Shown one piece after another: positions 25,047 to 34,306 of a stretch of DNA of 63,740 nt (the first letter of the stretch is position 1; every line of letters begins with the position of its first letter). Location: NCBI GenBank assembly GCA_026389335.1, contig JAPLIB010000097.1, positions 1-63,740 of the forward strand, given 5' to 3'. The position numbers were made by a program, and so were the translations under genes. This DNA comes from Cyanobacteriota bacterium. GTDB lineage: Bacteria; Cyanobacteriota; Cyanobacteriia; PCC-6307; Cyanobiaceae. A model generated the notes under the pieces. That model ran no database searches. It saw only the letters and a list, made by a program, of their open reading frames with translations, and was not told the origin of the DNA.

Positions 25047-26065
25047 ATGGCGGCGCTATGGCGCAACTGTTCCAGGCGCCTGGGATCGGGGGGGAGATCC
25101 AGGCTGGCCTGCCAGCTCTGCAGCAGCGTGGCGGAGGCCGGCAGGGCCAGGTCCTGGCAAGGACAGCCGATGCCGTCAGCGGCCGCTGCCACCTTGGGGT
25201 CGTAGCTGAGGGCGGCGCAGGGGCTGCCCGCCAGGGCGGCCAGGATCAGCCCGTGCAATCGCATGGCAATCACCAGCCCCGCCGCCTGGAACTCGGCCAT
25301 GGCGGCCTGGGGATCGGCCACCGTCAGCAGCACGCTGGCCTGCTTCAACCTTGCCGGCAGCAGCCCCTGCTGCTCAAGCCAGGCCAGCAGCTCCCGGTCC
25401 TGGGCCTGATGGAACGGCAACCAGTGCACGGGCCTGCCACTGGCGGCCGCAAGCTGATCGAGGGCCTCCAGGTAGGGCCGCCAGCTCTGCCGATCCAGCT
25501 GGCTGGCGGGACGCCAGCAGAGCACGATCGGTCCGCCCGCCCCTTGCCAGGGCTGGGGTGCCAGACCCCAGACCGGATCACTGCCCTCCAGGCAGCGCAC
25601 ACCCCAATACCGGGCCAACTGCGTGGAAGCAGGATCGCGCCAGCTGATCGCCGTGGCCAGGCTGAGCAGCCAGCGCACCAGTATCCGGCTGCGCCGCCGC
25701 CTCAGCGGTCCCAGACCCTGGCCCCAGAGGATCACGTCCTTGCCCTGGCTGCGGGCCGCCACGATCAGGGCCCCGTAGTACAGCAGGCTGCGGAAGCTGG
25801 TGGAATCCTGCAGCAGGCTGCCACCGCCCAGCACCAGGGCCCGGCAGCGGCCCAGGGCCGCCAGCACACCCAGCAGGCGCCGTCGGTCGGTGGTTTCCAC
25901 CCCGTAGAGGCGCCGCACCAGCTGCTGATCCCAGGCCGTCACCACGGGAGTGATCACGGCAGGGAGCTGCTGCAACAGCACCTGGAGCAGGGCGTCATCG
26001 CCGAGGTTGTGCTCGCCGTAATAGCCGCAGACCAGCACAGAGGGACGGTTCGGCGCTGGCTGCAC
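25007..26065 (-). CDS. csaB: Polysaccharide pyruvyl transferase CsaB
   Basis: A 352-residue member of the polysaccharide pyruvyl transferase family, which adds ketal-linked pyruvate from PEP to cell-wall or secreted glycans. Signatures are VLVCGYYGEHNLGDDALLQ at the N-terminus, LVLGGGSLLQDSTSFRSLLY, VILWGQGLGPLRRRRSRI, and the C-terminal AGLVIAMRLHGLILAALAG with the conserved RLH. CsaB-type proteins anchor SLH-domain surface proteins via pyruvylated wall polymers. Convergent overlap with the phosphoesterase gene; 50 bp from the divergent DUF2499 gene. Confidence 0.9.
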   Translation of the reverse strand: MQPAPNRPSVLVCGYYGEHNLGDDALLQVLLQQLPAVITPVVTAWDQQLVRRLYGVETTDRRRLLGVLAALGRCRALVLGGGSLLQDSTSFRSLLYYGALIVAARSQGKDVILWGQGLGPLRRRRSRILVRWLLSLATAISWRDPASTQLARYWGVRCLEGSDPVWGLAPQPWQGAGGPIVLCWRPASQLDRQSWRPYLEALDQLAAASGRPVHWLPFHQAQDRELLAWLEQQGLLPARLKQASVLLTVADPQAAMAEFQAAGLVIAMRLHGLILAALAGSPCAALSYDPKVAAAADGIGCPCQDLALPASATLLQSWQASLDLPPDPRRLEQLRHSAAIHRELLVPLANLA

Positions 26066-26115
26066 GGGGAGTCCGGGACGACGTCCTTAGATTATCGGGA
26101 ACATTGCTGTGTCCC

Positions 26116-26427
26116 ATGCACGCCCTGTCTCTGGGCACCTGGTGGATCCACGTCACCTCCGTGCTCGAGTGGCTGGTGGCGATGCTGGCGGTGCAGCGGT
26201 TTGGTGCCGCTCGACGGGAAGGGGGCTGGCGTTGGTTGGCCCTGGCGATGGTTCCGGCCCTGATCAGTGCCATGGCTGCCTGCACCTGGCATCTGTTCGA
26301 TAACAGCCCCGCGCTCAAAGGGCTGGTGATCTTCCAGGCGGCGCTCACCGCCATCGGCAACACCACGATGGCGATCGCCTGCTGGAATCTGCTGCGCCAG
26401 CAGCGCACGGGTCAGCCGCAACCATGA
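26116..26427 (+). CDS. DUF2499 (Ycf49-like) membrane protein
   Basis: A 103-residue small membrane protein of the DUF2499 family, found across cyanobacteria and plastids. It opens with MHALSLGTWWIHVTSVLEWL, followed by RWLALAMVPALISAMAACTW and a last hydrophobic segment around ALTAIGNTTMAIACWNLL, so three helices. Function is unknown; the partner gene DUF3593 follows with a 4-bp overlap (ATGA). ATG at 26116 is preferred over an upstream TTG. The position immediately upstream of psaK suggests a link to photosynthetic membranes, by context only. Confidence 0.88.
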   Translation: MHALSLGTWWIHVTSVLEWLVAMLAVQRFGAARREGGWRWLALAMVPALISAMAACTWHLFDNSPALKGLVIFQAALTAIGNTTMAIACWNLLRQQRTGQPQP

Positions 26428-26750
26428 CGGCCAACTGGTCTGTGCCGCTGGAACGGTTTGCGGCCATCGATCCAGCGCCGTTCTTTGTGCTTTCGCTCCT
26501 GCCCTATCTGGCCTTCCTCTGGTGGGCCAGCAAGGTGGAGGCCTTCCCCAGGCTGGCCCTGCGCGGCTTCCAGCTCACGCTGCTGTTTGTGGCAGTGACG
26601 ATCGTCGCCGCCATAGTGGCGCAAGTGCGTTTCGGCGCCCTGCTGGCCGACGTGGATCCCCTGCACGGTGGCGCTGAAGCCTTCCTCACCCTCAGCAACC
26701 TGCTGGTGATGTGGGGCTTCGCCACCGCCGCCAGCCAACGCCAGAGGTGA
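26424..26750 (+). CDS. DUF3593 membrane protein
   Basis: A 108-residue protein of the DUF3593 family with three hydrophobic segments: FFVLSLLPYLAFLWWASKV, LTLLFVAVTIVAAIVAQVRF and FLTLSNLLVMWGFATAA. The conserved LHGGAEAFLTLSNLLV is the family signature. Function unknown. It overlaps the DUF2499 stop by ATGA, and the two encode neighbouring membrane proteins that probably act together. psaK begins 68 bp downstream. Confidence 0.88.
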   Translation: MTANWSVPLERFAAIDPAPFFVLSLLPYLAFLWWASKVEAFPRLALRGFQLTLLFVAVTIVAAIVAQVRFGALLADVDPLHGGAEAFLTLSNLLVMWGFATAASQRQR

Positions 26751-26818
26751 ACAAGTCTTACGGGGAGCCTGCAGGTGGTCCACTACCCCCGGAAGATGGG
26801 GCCGTTGCCAAGTGTTCG

Positions 26819-27076
26819 ATGATCGCTCCTCTCCTGGCCCTTGCCCCTGCCACCATGTCCTGGTCACCGAAGGTGGGCCTGGTGATGATCGTCTGCAACA
26901 TCATTGCCATCGGCATCGGCAAAGCCACCATCAAGCATCCCAACGTCGGCCTGAAGCTGCCCAGCTCCAGCCTGTTCGGTGGCCTCAGCCACGGCGCCAT
27001 GCTCGGCACCATCAGCTTCGGTCACATCCTCGGCATCGGTGCCATTCAGGGCCTGGCCTCCCGCGGCGTGCTCTGA
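26819..27076 (+). CDS. psaK: Photosystem I reaction centre subunit X (PsaK)
   Basis: An 85-residue PSI subunit with two transmembrane helices. It begins MIAPLLALAPATMSWSPKVG, and the body includes GLVMIVCNIIAIGIGKATIK and the second segment LSHGAMLGTISFGHILGIGA ending at the C-terminus GLASRGVL. PsaK sits at the outer edge of PSI and influences energy transfer and trimer contacts. ATG at 26819 is chosen from the family N-terminus. It is the clearest photosynthetic marker in the window. Confidence 0.95.
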   Translation: MIAPLLALAPATMSWSPKVGLVMIVCNIIAIGIGKATIKHPNVGLKLPSSSLFGGLSHGAMLGTISFGHILGIGAIQGLASRGVL

Positions 27077-27185
27077 AGCCTCGCTGCCTGCAACCCCTTG
27101 TCCGTTGGCGGGGTTGGTGACTGTCCCCGCTGATCTGGCTGACCCGAGCTGAAGCCCTCCCTGGCTCGTTGCTCTGGGCACCAGG

Positions 27186-28397
27186 TCAGCGCATCCCGAC
27201 CAGGTAGGGCAGGCTCTTGAGCCCATAGCGCTCAAAGCGGTAGTCGAACAGCAGGGCCGCCAGGTCTTCGGCGCTTCGTGGCTCCAGGCCCACCAGCAGA
27301 CGGCTGAGCCGCTGATCCGCCTTGGGGCCGGTCAGGCCCAGCCAGGTGCGCCGCGCCAGCCGACCGCTGAGGCTCCAGCGCCAGCCCAGCCGCTGGCTCA
27401 GTTGCTGTTCGTACTGCCGCAACGGCAAGGGTTCCCCGGACTGAATCGCCTCCAGCAGCAATGGCGCCAGAACGCGGCTGCTGCTCAGGGCATGGCGTAT
27501 GCCTTCACCACCGAGCAGGTTGGCGGTGCTCACGGCGTCGCCGATCGCCAGCAAGCGGCCCTGGCCATGGCAATCGCGGCGCCGGATTGAGCTGGAAATC
27601 AGGCCCCCGTGGCGGTCGAGCACCGCACTGGCCTGGCGTTCTTCCGGGCTGAACAGCCGCGCCAGCAGCTGTTCCAGCACCCTGCCCAGGGGTGGCAGCT
27701 GGCGATCGGGCCTGAGCCGGCAGACCCCCACCTTCAGCTGGCCGGGAGCCATGGGGAAAATCCAGCCATAGCCCTGGGCCACCCAGTCGCTGCCGAGGCA
27801 GAAACTGAGCTGATCAGACCAGCTTTGCCAGCAGCCCAGGGGCACCTGCAGCAGCCACTCCACCCCTACGCCCTGCACCCGATCCCGCCCCGCCTCGCCG
27901 GCCCGGGGCGGCGGCGTGAACGGTCCGATCAGCGCTCTCCCCTGGCCGCTGGCATCCACCACCCAGTCGCTGATCACCTCCCGTACCGCCCCCTGACGAT
28001 CGCGCAGCAGGGTGCGCCAGCCAGCGCCCTGGGGCTGGCAGTCGAAGGCGCGTAAACCCAGCTGCACCTGGCCGCCGAAGCGGCGGCACTGGTCTGCAAG
28101 CCACTGGCGCAGGGCGCCGAAATCGAGCACCACCCCGATCGGCGCTGAGGCCCGCCAGCAGCGCCGCTGCTCGGCGGGGCCAAGCAACTGCCAGCCGCGC
28201 CAGCGGCTGGCTACCACCTGGGCGGGTAATCCGAAGCGCTCCAGGCTGGCAAAGGGCATGGCAGCACTGCTGAAGGCAGCCTGGCTGAGATCAGCGAGCT
28301 GATCCACCAGCAGCACCGCCACACCGGCGGCCGCCAGCTGGCGGGCCAGCTCCGCACCGGCCGGCCCGGCTCCCACCACCAGCACCTGGGCTCGCAT
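27186..28397 (-). CDS. Geranylgeranyl-reductase-family FAD oxidoreductase
   Basis: A 403-residue flavoprotein with an N-terminal FAD-binding Rossmann motif VLVVGAGPAGAELARQLAAA and a second FAD block RLLAIGDAVSTANLLGGEGI. This is the GGR/ChlP/halogenase-like architecture seen in picocyanobacterial homologues. It may reduce isoprenoid chains or act as another flavin mono-oxygenase; the substrate is unknown. ATG at 28397 is preferred over a GTG 6 bp upstream. It lies 26 bp downstream of dxs on the same strand, so both are probably co-transcribed, which favours an isoprenoid or pigment role (inference). Confidence 0.82.
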   Translation of the reverse strand: MRAQVLVVGAGPAGAELARQLAAAGVAVLLVDQLADLSQAAFSSAAMPFASLERFGLPAQVVASRWRGWQLLGPAEQRRCWRASAPIGVVLDFGALRQWLADQCRRFGGQVQLGLRAFDCQPQGAGWRTLLRDRQGAVREVISDWVVDASGQGRALIGPFTPPPRAGEAGRDRVQGVGVEWLLQVPLGCWQSWSDQLSFCLGSDWVAQGYGWIFPMAPGQLKVGVCRLRPDRQLPPLGRVLEQLLARLFSPEERQASAVLDRHGGLISSSIRRRDCHGQGRLLAIGDAVSTANLLGGEGIRHALSSSRVLAPLLLEAIQSGEPLPLRQYEQQLSQRLGWRWSLSGRLARRTWLGLTGPKADQRLSRLLVGLEPRSAEDLAALLFDYRFERYGLKSLPYLVGMR

Positions 28398-28423
28398 GGT
28401 CACAACCGCGTCAGCAGGGGACC

Positions 28424-30343
28424 TCAGGCCGCCACGACCTGGCGGGTGTCAGGGCGGAAGGCGGCGGCGAAGCGGGTCAAAATCGTGGCCGCCATCTGGG
28501 GAGGGGTGAGTCCCAGATGTTCCTTGCTCTGTTCGGGACTGGCATGGTCCACCAGCACATCGCCGATGCCCAGGCGCAGTACCGGCACCAGCACCTCGTG
28601 ATCGTTGAGGCTCTCCACCACGGCGGCGCCAAAGCCACCAGCCAGGGCCCCTTCCTCCATGGTCACCACCCGACCGATGCGGCGGGCCATCGGCAGGATC
28701 AGCAGCTCATCGAGGGGCCGCAGGAAGCGGGCATTGATCACGGCGGCCCGCACCCCCTGCTCCTGCAACAAGCCAGCCGTGGCCATGGCGGGATACACCA
28801 TCGAGCCGTAGGCGACGATCAGCACGTCGTCGCCATCGGCCAGCAGCTCACCGCGACCGATGTCCAGGGGTTGCCAGCCCTCCTCCATCAGCGGCACCCC
28901 CTCGCCTTCCCCGCGGGGAATGCGAATGGCTGTGGGGCCGTCATGGGCGATGGAGGTGACGAGCATGCGCTGCAACTCCGCCTCATCTTTGGGGGCCATC
29001 ACCGTGAAATTGGGCACGGCCCGCAGATAGCTGATGTCGTACTGGCCCTGGTGGGTGGGGCCATCAGCACCGACGATGCCGGCGCGGTCCAGCACGAAGG
29101 TGACAGGGAGCTTCTGAATGCCGACGTCGTGAATCAGCTGGTCGTAGGCGCGCTGCAGAAAGGTGCTGTAGATCGCCACCACGGGCCGCAGCCCATCACA
29201 GGCCATGCCGGCGGCCATGGTGACAGCGTGCTGCTCGGCGATACCGACGTCGAAATACTGCCCAGGCAGGGCTTTCTCCAGCAGATCGAGGCCGGTGCCG
29301 GTGGCCATCGCCGCCGTGATCCCCACCACCCGGGGATCCTGTTCACAGATGCGCACCAGGGTCTGGCCGAACACTTTGCTCCAGCTGGGCGGCTTCGGCT
29401 TGCTGGAGGGATAGGCCTTGCCACTGGCCAGGTCAAAGGCGGACTGGGCGTGGTATCCCACCTGGTCGGCCTCGGCAAAGGCATAGCCCTTGCCCTTGGT
29501 GGTGGCCACATGCACCAGCACCGGACCCTCCTCTTGATGGGCGGCCTGGAAGGTGCGGATCATCTCGGCCATGTCATGGCCATCGATCGGCCCCATGTAG
29601 GTGAAGCCGAGCTCTTCAAACACCGCACCCACCTTGGGCACGGCCAGGCGGCGCATGCTCTCTTTGAGGTTCTTGAGTTCCGGCGGCAGCTCCCCATGCA
29701 TGAACGGCAGATGCTTGATCGCCTCTTCAGCGTTGCCGGAGAAGAACTTCACCGGCTTGCTCAGGCGCATCCGGTTGAGGTGGGTGGAGAGCGCTCCCAC
29801 CGGCGGTGAGATCGACATGTCGTTGTCGTTGAGCACCACCAGCAATCGGGTCTTGGGCAGGTGGCCGGCGTGGTTGATCGCTTCCAGCGCCATGCCGCCG
29901 GTGAGGGCCCCGTCGCCGATCACGGCGACGCACTTGAAGTCTTCGCCGCGCTGATCGCGGGCCAGGGCCATGCCCAGGGCCGCCGAGATCGAGGTGGAGG
30001 CGTGGCCGGCACCGAAGTGGTCGAAGCGGCTTTCGCTGCGCTTGAGGTAGCCAGCCACACCCCCCTTCTGGCGCAGGGTGTGGAAGCCCTGCCAGCGACC
30101 GGTGAGCAGCTTGTGGGGATAGGCCTGGTGACCGACGTCCCAAACCACCCTGTCTCGGTCCAGATCCAGGGTCTGGTAGAGGGCCAGGGTGAGTTCCACC
30201 ACCCCGAGGCCCGGACCCAGATGGCCGCCGCTGGTGGAGACCACTTCCAGATGCTTGTGCCGGATCTGGCGGGCGATCGCTTCCAGTTCAGCGATGCTGA
30301 GGCCATGCAGCTGGTTGGGATGGCTCAGCTCACTTGGATGCAT
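28424..30343 (-). CDS. dxs: 1-deoxy-D-xylulose-5-phosphate synthase
   Basis: A 639-residue thiamine-diphosphate transketolase-like enzyme that condenses pyruvate and glyceraldehyde-3-phosphate, the first step of the MEP pathway for isoprenoids (carotenoids, phytol, quinones). Motifs: [37 protein letters not shown], the TPP/metal block [20 protein letters not shown], and the later [20 protein letters not shown] and [20 protein letters not shown]. Full length. The ATG at 30343 is used; a GTG 6 bp upstream is also in frame. Divergent from ilvA with 96 bp between starts. Confidence 0.97.
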   Translation of the reverse strand: MHPSELSHPNQLHGLSIAELEAIARQIRHKHLEVVSTSGGHLGPGLGVVELTLALYQTLDLDRDRVVWDVGHQAYPHKLLTGRWQGFHTLRQKGGVAGYLKRSESRFDHFGAGHASTSISAALGMALARDQRGEDFKCVAVIGDGALTGGMALEAINHAGHLPKTRLLVVLNDNDMSISPPVGALSTHLNRMRLSKPVKFFSGNAEEAIKHLPFMHGELPPELKNLKESMRRLAVPKVGAVFEELGFTYMGPIDGHDMAEMIRTFQAAHQEEGPVLVHVATTKGKGYAFAEADQVGYHAQSAFDLASGKAYPSSKPKPPSWSKVFGQTLVRICEQDPRVVGITAAMATGTGLDLLEKALPGQYFDVGIAEQHAVTMAAGMACDGLRPVVAIYSTFLQRAYDQLIHDVGIQKLPVTFVLDRAGIVGADGPTHQGQYDISYLRAVPNFTVMAPKDEAELQRMLVTSIAHDGPTAIRIPRGEGEGVPLMEEGWQPLDIGRGELLADGDDVLIVAYGSMVYPAMATAGLLQEQGVRAAVINARFLRPLDELLILPMARRIGRVVTMEEGALAGGFGAAVVESLNDHEVLVPVLRLGIGDVLVDHASPEQSKEHLGLTPPQMAATILTRFAAAFRPDTRQVVAA

Positions 30344-30439
30344 ACCCACTCGACGACCGTGAAGGGCAATCTACGGCTTGCCCTCTGTCAACCGGCGACA
30401 GCGAGGTCCGTGGGGCTTGCTGATTGCCAGACTCACTGA

Positions 30440-32062
30440 ATGAAGGAATCGATCGCCAATCCGTTTGGCCCGGCGGGATACCCGCTGGCCAGCCCCTATC
30501 TGCAACGGATCCTGCGCGCCCGCGTCTACGACGTGGCGATCGAGTCCCCCCTGGATCCGGCCCCGAACCTCTCGCGGCGCCTGGGCAATCAGGTGCTGCT
30601 CAAGCGCGAGGACCTGCAACCGGTGTTCAGCTTCAAGCTGCGCGGCGCCTACAACCGCATGGTGGGCCTGTCTGCCGAGGAACTGGCGCGCGGCGTGATT
30701 GCCGCCAGCGCCGGCAATCACGCCCAGGGGGTGGCTCTGGCCGCCCAGCGGCTGGGATGCAGGGCCTTGATCGTGATGCCCGTCACCACCCCGCAGATGA
30801 AGGTGCGATCGGTGGCGGCCCGGGGGGCGGAGGTGCTGCTGCACGGTGACACCTACGACGAGGCCTACGGGCGGGCCCGGGAGCTGGAACTGGAACGGAG
30901 GCTTACCTTCATCCATCCCTTCGACGACCCGGACGTGATTGCCGGTCAGGGCACCATCGCCCTGGAAATCCTGCGCCAGTGCTCCCAGCCGCCGGATGCG
31001 ATCTATGTGGCCGTCGGTGGCGGTGGCCTGATCGCCGGCATCGCCGCCTACGTCAAGAGCCTCTGGCCGCTGGTGGAGGTGATCGGTGTCGAGCCGATCG
31101 ATGCCGATGCCATGACCCGCTCCCTGGCCAGTGGCCAGCGGGTGAAGCTGGAGCAGGTGGGGCTGTTCGCCGATGGGGTGGCCGTGCGCCAGGTGGGGGA
31201 ACTCACCTTCGCCCTGGCCCAGCAGTACGTCGATTCCATGGTCACGGTCGACACCGACGAGATCTGCGCCGCGATCAAGGACGTGTTCGAGGACACCCGT
31301 TCGATCCTGGAGCCGGCCGGGGCCCTGGCGATCGCCGGCATGAAAAAGGATGTGCAGCAGCGCCAGCTCCAGGGCCGCACCCTGGTGGCTGTGGCCTGCG
31401 GCGCCAACATGAACTTCGACCGGCTGCTGTTTGTAGCGGAGCGGGCCGAACTGGGCGAACAGCGCGAAGCTTTGCTGGCTGTGGAGATCCCGGAGCAACC
31501 CGGCAGCCTGCGCCGCTTCTGTGGTCTGCTGGGCCAGCGCAGCCTCACCGAGTTCAGCTACCGGCTGGCGGATCCGAAGCTGGCCCACCTCTTCGTGGGC
31601 GTGCAGGTGAGCGGACCCACCGATACGGCGGAGCTGCGCCGTGATCTGGAGGCCCAGGGCTTCCCCTGCCTTGATCTCTCCGGCAATGAACTGGCCAAGC
31701 TGCACCTGTGCCACATGGTGGGCGGCCGGCTGCCGGCCAGCGCCGGCTGTGCCAGGGAGCAGGGGGAGGAGTTGCTGTATCGCTTTGAGTTTCCAGAGCG
31801 CCCCGGCGCGTTGATGGCCTTCGTCAGCTCGCTCCATCCCAACTGGAACATCAGCATTTTTCACTACCGCAACCACGGCGCCGATGTGGGCCGGATCGTG
31901 GTGGGTGTGCAGGTGCCGCCGCCGGAGCTGGCGGCGTGGCAGGCCTTCCTGGCGGAGCTGCCCTATCAGCACTGGGAGGAGACCAATAACCCCGCTTACC
32001 GCCTGTTCCTGGGAGAGGGGCGCCAGCCCCTGCCGAGCCTCACCAACCTGGTGAGTCCCTGA
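30440..32062 (+). CDS. ilvA: Threonine ammonia-lyase (biosynthetic threonine deaminase)
   Basis: A 540-residue PLP enzyme making 2-oxobutanoate for isoleucine synthesis. The PLP lysine lies in QPVFSFKLRGAYNRM; IAASAGNHAQGVALAAQRLG and VAVGGGGLIAGIAAYVKSL are the other signature blocks. The C-terminal part (about 330-520) contains two ACT-like regulatory subdomains (FCGLLGQRSLTEFSYRLA and ALMAFVSSLHPNWNISIFHY), which mediate isoleucine inhibition/valine activation in the long biosynthetic form. ATG start; last residues NLVSP are followed by scpB 18 bp later. Confidence 0.96.
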   Translation: MKESIANPFGPAGYPLASPYLQRILRARVYDVAIESPLDPAPNLSRRLGNQVLLKREDLQPVFSFKLRGAYNRMVGLSAEELARGVIAASAGNHAQGVALAAQRLGCRALIVMPVTTPQMKVRSVAARGAEVLLHGDTYDEAYGRARELELERRLTFIHPFDDPDVIAGQGTIALEILRQCSQPPDAIYVAVGGGGLIAGIAAYVKSLWPLVEVIGVEPIDADAMTRSLASGQRVKLEQVGLFADGVAVRQVGELTFALAQQYVDSMVTVDTDEICAAIKDVFEDTRSILEPAGALAIAGMKKDVQQRQLQGRTLVAVACGANMNFDRLLFVAERAELGEQREALLAVEIPEQPGSLRRFCGLLGQRSLTEFSYRLADPKLAHLFVGVQVSGPTDTAELRRDLEAQGFPCLDLSGNELAKLHLCHMVGGRLPASAGCAREQGEELLYRFEFPERPGALMAFVSSLHPNWNISIFHYRNHGADVGRIVVGVQVPPPELAAWQAFLAELPYQHWEETNNPAYRLFLGEGRQPLPSLTNLVSP

Positions 32063-32080
32063 GGGGCGCGATACCGTGCC

Positions 32081-33244
32081 ATGAGCGCGTGCAGGAGCCC
32101 AGCCATGCCCAGCACCCCGGAACCGAACAATCCCAAGGGCCGCGAAACGGCCATTCCTGAAGTACAAACTGAGCCGTCCCTGGCGCCGAACGGCCAGCCC
32201 ATCGACAGCCCCAGCCCGACCGCCGGGCAACGGATCCAATTCTTCGGTGATCGCACTGTTCAGGATCGGAATCTGAGCGTGAACGACCCGGCTGTCGCTG
32301 GGGAGTCCAGCGACGCTTGTACCGCCGCGACCGCTGCCACACCAGGCCAGGAACCAGCCGCCAAGGCTCAGGCGCTGCAGGTTCCAGCTCCAGCCCAGAA
32401 GCAGCCCCCGAAGCAGCCCCCGAAGCACCGGGCCCGCCAGCCACGCGATCGCGCACCTGGCGTGGATATGGCCCCGCTGACCCAGGCCCCAGCGGCGGCG
32501 GTCAGCCTGGACAGCTTTCACCCAGATCCAGATCGAGGATCGGCGCCGTCAGCCCGGGCCGCTTTGGACCCGGCCCTACCGGATCGGGCTCAGCCGCTCC
32601 AGGGCTTGCCGGTTCCGGTTTTGCCGGTTCCGGTCTTGCCGGTTTCGGGCCAGCCGATACCGACCGAGCCGGTGCCGACCGCCACAGTTCAGACCACAAC
32701 GGTGACGGCAGCGGCGGCCCAGGCCTCCCGGGCCTCAACGGCCGCCCTCAGCAGCCTTTCACTGCCCTCCCGACTGGAGGCGATCCTCTATCTCAAGGGC
32801 CGGCCCCTGGGACTGGCCGAGCTGGCCGAGATCGCCGGCATCAACCGTGACCAGACGGAACTGGCCCTGATCACCCTGATGACTGATTACGCCCATCGCG
32901 ATACGGCGCTGGAAATCCGCCAGGAGGGCCAGCGTTACAGCCTGCAATTGCGTGAGAGCCTCGGCGATCTGGTGCAGAGCCTGTTGCCGGTGGATCTCTC
33001 CACCGCCACCCTGCGCACCCTGGCCACGATTGCCCTGAAGAAACGCATCCTGCAGTCGGAGCTGGTGGATCTGCGCGGCTCCGGTGCCTACGACCACATC
33101 AAGGAATTGCTGGCCCAGGAGTTCATCGAACGCCGTCGCCAGAGCGAGGGCCGCTCCTACTGGCTGAGTCTCAGCGAGAAATTCCACCGCACCTTTGCCG
33201 TCAGCGCCGACGATCTCGGCCAGCCCCGGCGCCAGGCGGCCTGA
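32081..33244 (+). CDS. scpB: Segregation and condensation protein ScpB with long N-terminal extension
   Basis: The C-terminal 160 residues (from about 226) match ScpB, a winged-helix kleisin partner of SMC in chromosome organisation: LPSRLEAILYLKGRPLGLAE, TLATIALKKRILQSELVDLR and GSGAYDHIKELLAQEFIERR. ScpB is usually 170-200 residues; this frame gives 387 because of a Pro/Ala/Gln-rich, probably disordered leader. That leader contains the tandem motif LPVPVLPVPV and QPPKQPPK. Start at 32081 (ATG) or 32105 (ATG) is plausible; an internal ATG near residue 130 could give a shorter form. Codon use is uniform through leader and core. Confidence 0.85.
   Translation: MSACRSPAMPSTPEPNNPKGRETAIPEVQTEPSLAPNGQPIDSPSPTAGQRIQFFGDRTVQDRNLSVNDPAVAGESSDACTAATAATPGQEPAAKAQALQVPAPAQKQPPKQPPKHRARQPRDRAPGVDMAPLTQAPAAAVSLDSFHPDPDRGSAPSARAALDPALPDRAQPLQGLPVPVLPVPVLPVSGQPIPTEPVPTATVQTTTVTAAAAQASRASTAALSSLSLPSRLEAILYLKGRPLGLAELAEIAGINRDQTELALITLMTDYAHRDTALEIRQEGQRYSLQLRESLGDLVQSLLPVDLSTATLRTLATIALKKRILQSELVDLRGSGAYDHIKELLAQEFIERRRQSEGRSYWLSLSEKFHRTFAVSADDLGQPRRQAA
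32606..32650 (+). repeat. 15-bp tandem repeat in the scpB leader, three units
   Basis: TTGCCGGTTCCGGTT (32606-32620), TTGCCGGTTCCGGTC (32621-32635) and TTGCCGGTTTCGGGC (32636-32650). Each is five codons and adds an LPVPV-type pentapeptide to the disordered leader just before the conserved ScpB core. Confidence 0.85.
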
Positions 33245-33327
33245 ACAGCGCGGCCAGGACTGCATAGAGTCAGCGGGTGTTCTTTGGCTTCCCTCCACCC
33301 AGGAGGCTCCCCACCTGCAGCCCGCCC

Positions 33328-33615
33328 ATGAGTGTTCTGATCTTTCTGCTCAAGGTGCTTGCCCAGACCCTGAGCATCTATCTGCTGGTCCTGCTGGTGC
33401 GGGTGCTGCTGAGCTGGTTCCCCAATCTGGATTGGAGCAATCCGCTGCTGGCCGGCGTCAGCGCCATCACTGACCCCTACCTCAACGCCTTCCGCGGCCT
33501 GATCCCGCCGATCGGTGGCATCGACCTCTCGGCGCTGCTGGCCTTCCTGGCCCTGCAACTGGCCCAGAGCTTGCTCAATGGCGCCACCATGACCCTGGCC
33601 AGCTCGGCGTACTGA
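33328..33615 (+). CDS. ycf19: YggT family membrane protein (Ycf19)
   Basis: A 95-residue two-helix membrane protein: VLIFLLKVLAQTLSIYLLVL at the N-terminus, the conserved LLSWFPNLDWSNP and ITDPYLNAFRGLIPPIGGID, then a second hydrophobic segment LSALLAFLALQLAQSLLNGA. This is the YggT/Ycf19 family of cyanobacteria and plastids. The RxLLSWFP..N..L......TDPYL..FR..IPP signature is complete. The ATG at 33328 is chosen because the upstream in-frame extension is not conserved in type. Lies 83 bp downstream of scpB. Confidence 0.9.
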   Translation: MSVLIFLLKVLAQTLSIYLLVLLVRVLLSWFPNLDWSNPLLAGVSAITDPYLNAFRGLIPPIGGIDLSALLAFLALQLAQSLLNGATMTLASSAY

Positions 33616-33676
33616 TCAGCCCAAGCGGCACACCGGCTCAGCCGATTGGCCTGGATTATCGATCCGCCTGGTCTGA

Positions 33677-34306
33677 TTACTGCAGAGCGAGCTGCTGCTC
33701 CAGTGGCAGCCGCTCCTCACCCTCGGCCACCCGGGTGCGAACCGGTGCGGAAAAGCCGCGTGCCTTGGCGTTGCGAACGCTGAACGGCCCGGGTGTGCCC
33801 GCCGGCACCGCCAGCCGCAGAGCGAAGTCGGAACGGCCCGGCGGTACATCACCGATCGAGCCAACCCGGGTGCGGTTCGGCAGCACCGGTTCACCGCTGG
33901 CATCGAGAATCTGGGCAAAGACATCGGTATCAATCACCGCCCGCTTGCCAGCGTTGAGCACCACGCCGCGCAGGGCATAGCAACTGGCGCCAGCGGGACG
34001 ATCCAGGTCCGGCTGGCGGCCCACATCGTCGGCCGGACAGCGCTCCAAACGCACCTCGCTCACCTGGAGGTCGGCCGCCAGGGCCGGTGCCGCATGCAGC
34101 AGCAGCAAGCAGCCCAGGGCGAGGCTCAGCAGCACATGGCGAAAACCAGCTCCGTTCAGGCGTGCAGCTCTCTCGGCGTTAGCGGTGAGCACCAGGAAGG
34201 GAAGCCGAAGCAGCTGGCGCCACCGGCACTCGTGCCAGAGGCGCAGACGCCGACGCTGTGGGTTCTGGCCCAGAACTGAACCGCTGGACTGAGCGCACTT
34301 GAGCAT
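33677..34306 (-). CDS. Conserved hypothetical exported protein
   Basis: A 209-residue protein with no family I recognise. Its N-terminal 55 residues are basic and non-conserved in type; a hydrophobic stretch HVLLSLALGCLLLLHAAPAL followed by AADLQ looks like a signal peptide or uncleaved anchor. The mature part contains two cysteines (ERCPADD, ASCYALRG) that could pair, and a motif resembling an immunoglobulin/FxLYD-type fold (SCYALRGVVLNAGKRAV, GRSDFALRLAV), suggesting an extracytoplasmic beta-sandwich (inference). Its ATG overlaps the mazG-like stop as TGATG, so the two are coupled. Confidence 0.6.
   Translation of the reverse strand: MLKCAQSSGSVLGQNPQRRRLRLWHECRWRQLLRLPFLVLTANAERAARLNGAGFRHVLLSLALGCLLLLHAAPALAADLQVSEVRLERCPADDVGRQPDLDRPAGASCYALRGVVLNAGKRAVIDTDVFAQILDASGEPVLPNRTRVGSIGDVPPGRSDFALRLAVPAGTPGPFSVRNAKARGFSAPVRTRVAEGEERLPLEQQLALQ

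Noticed and set aside
28517-29809. Plus-strand open frame of about 430 codons
   Set aside because: Antisense shadow of dxs; composition (His/Gly/Ala/Val) is that of a reversed GC-rich gene and no domain is visible.
30371-32521. Long minus-strand open frame of over 700 codons
   Set aside because: It is antisense to ilvA and part of scpB, rich in His/Gly/Ala/Gln as expected from codon-biased reverse complements, with no family motif.
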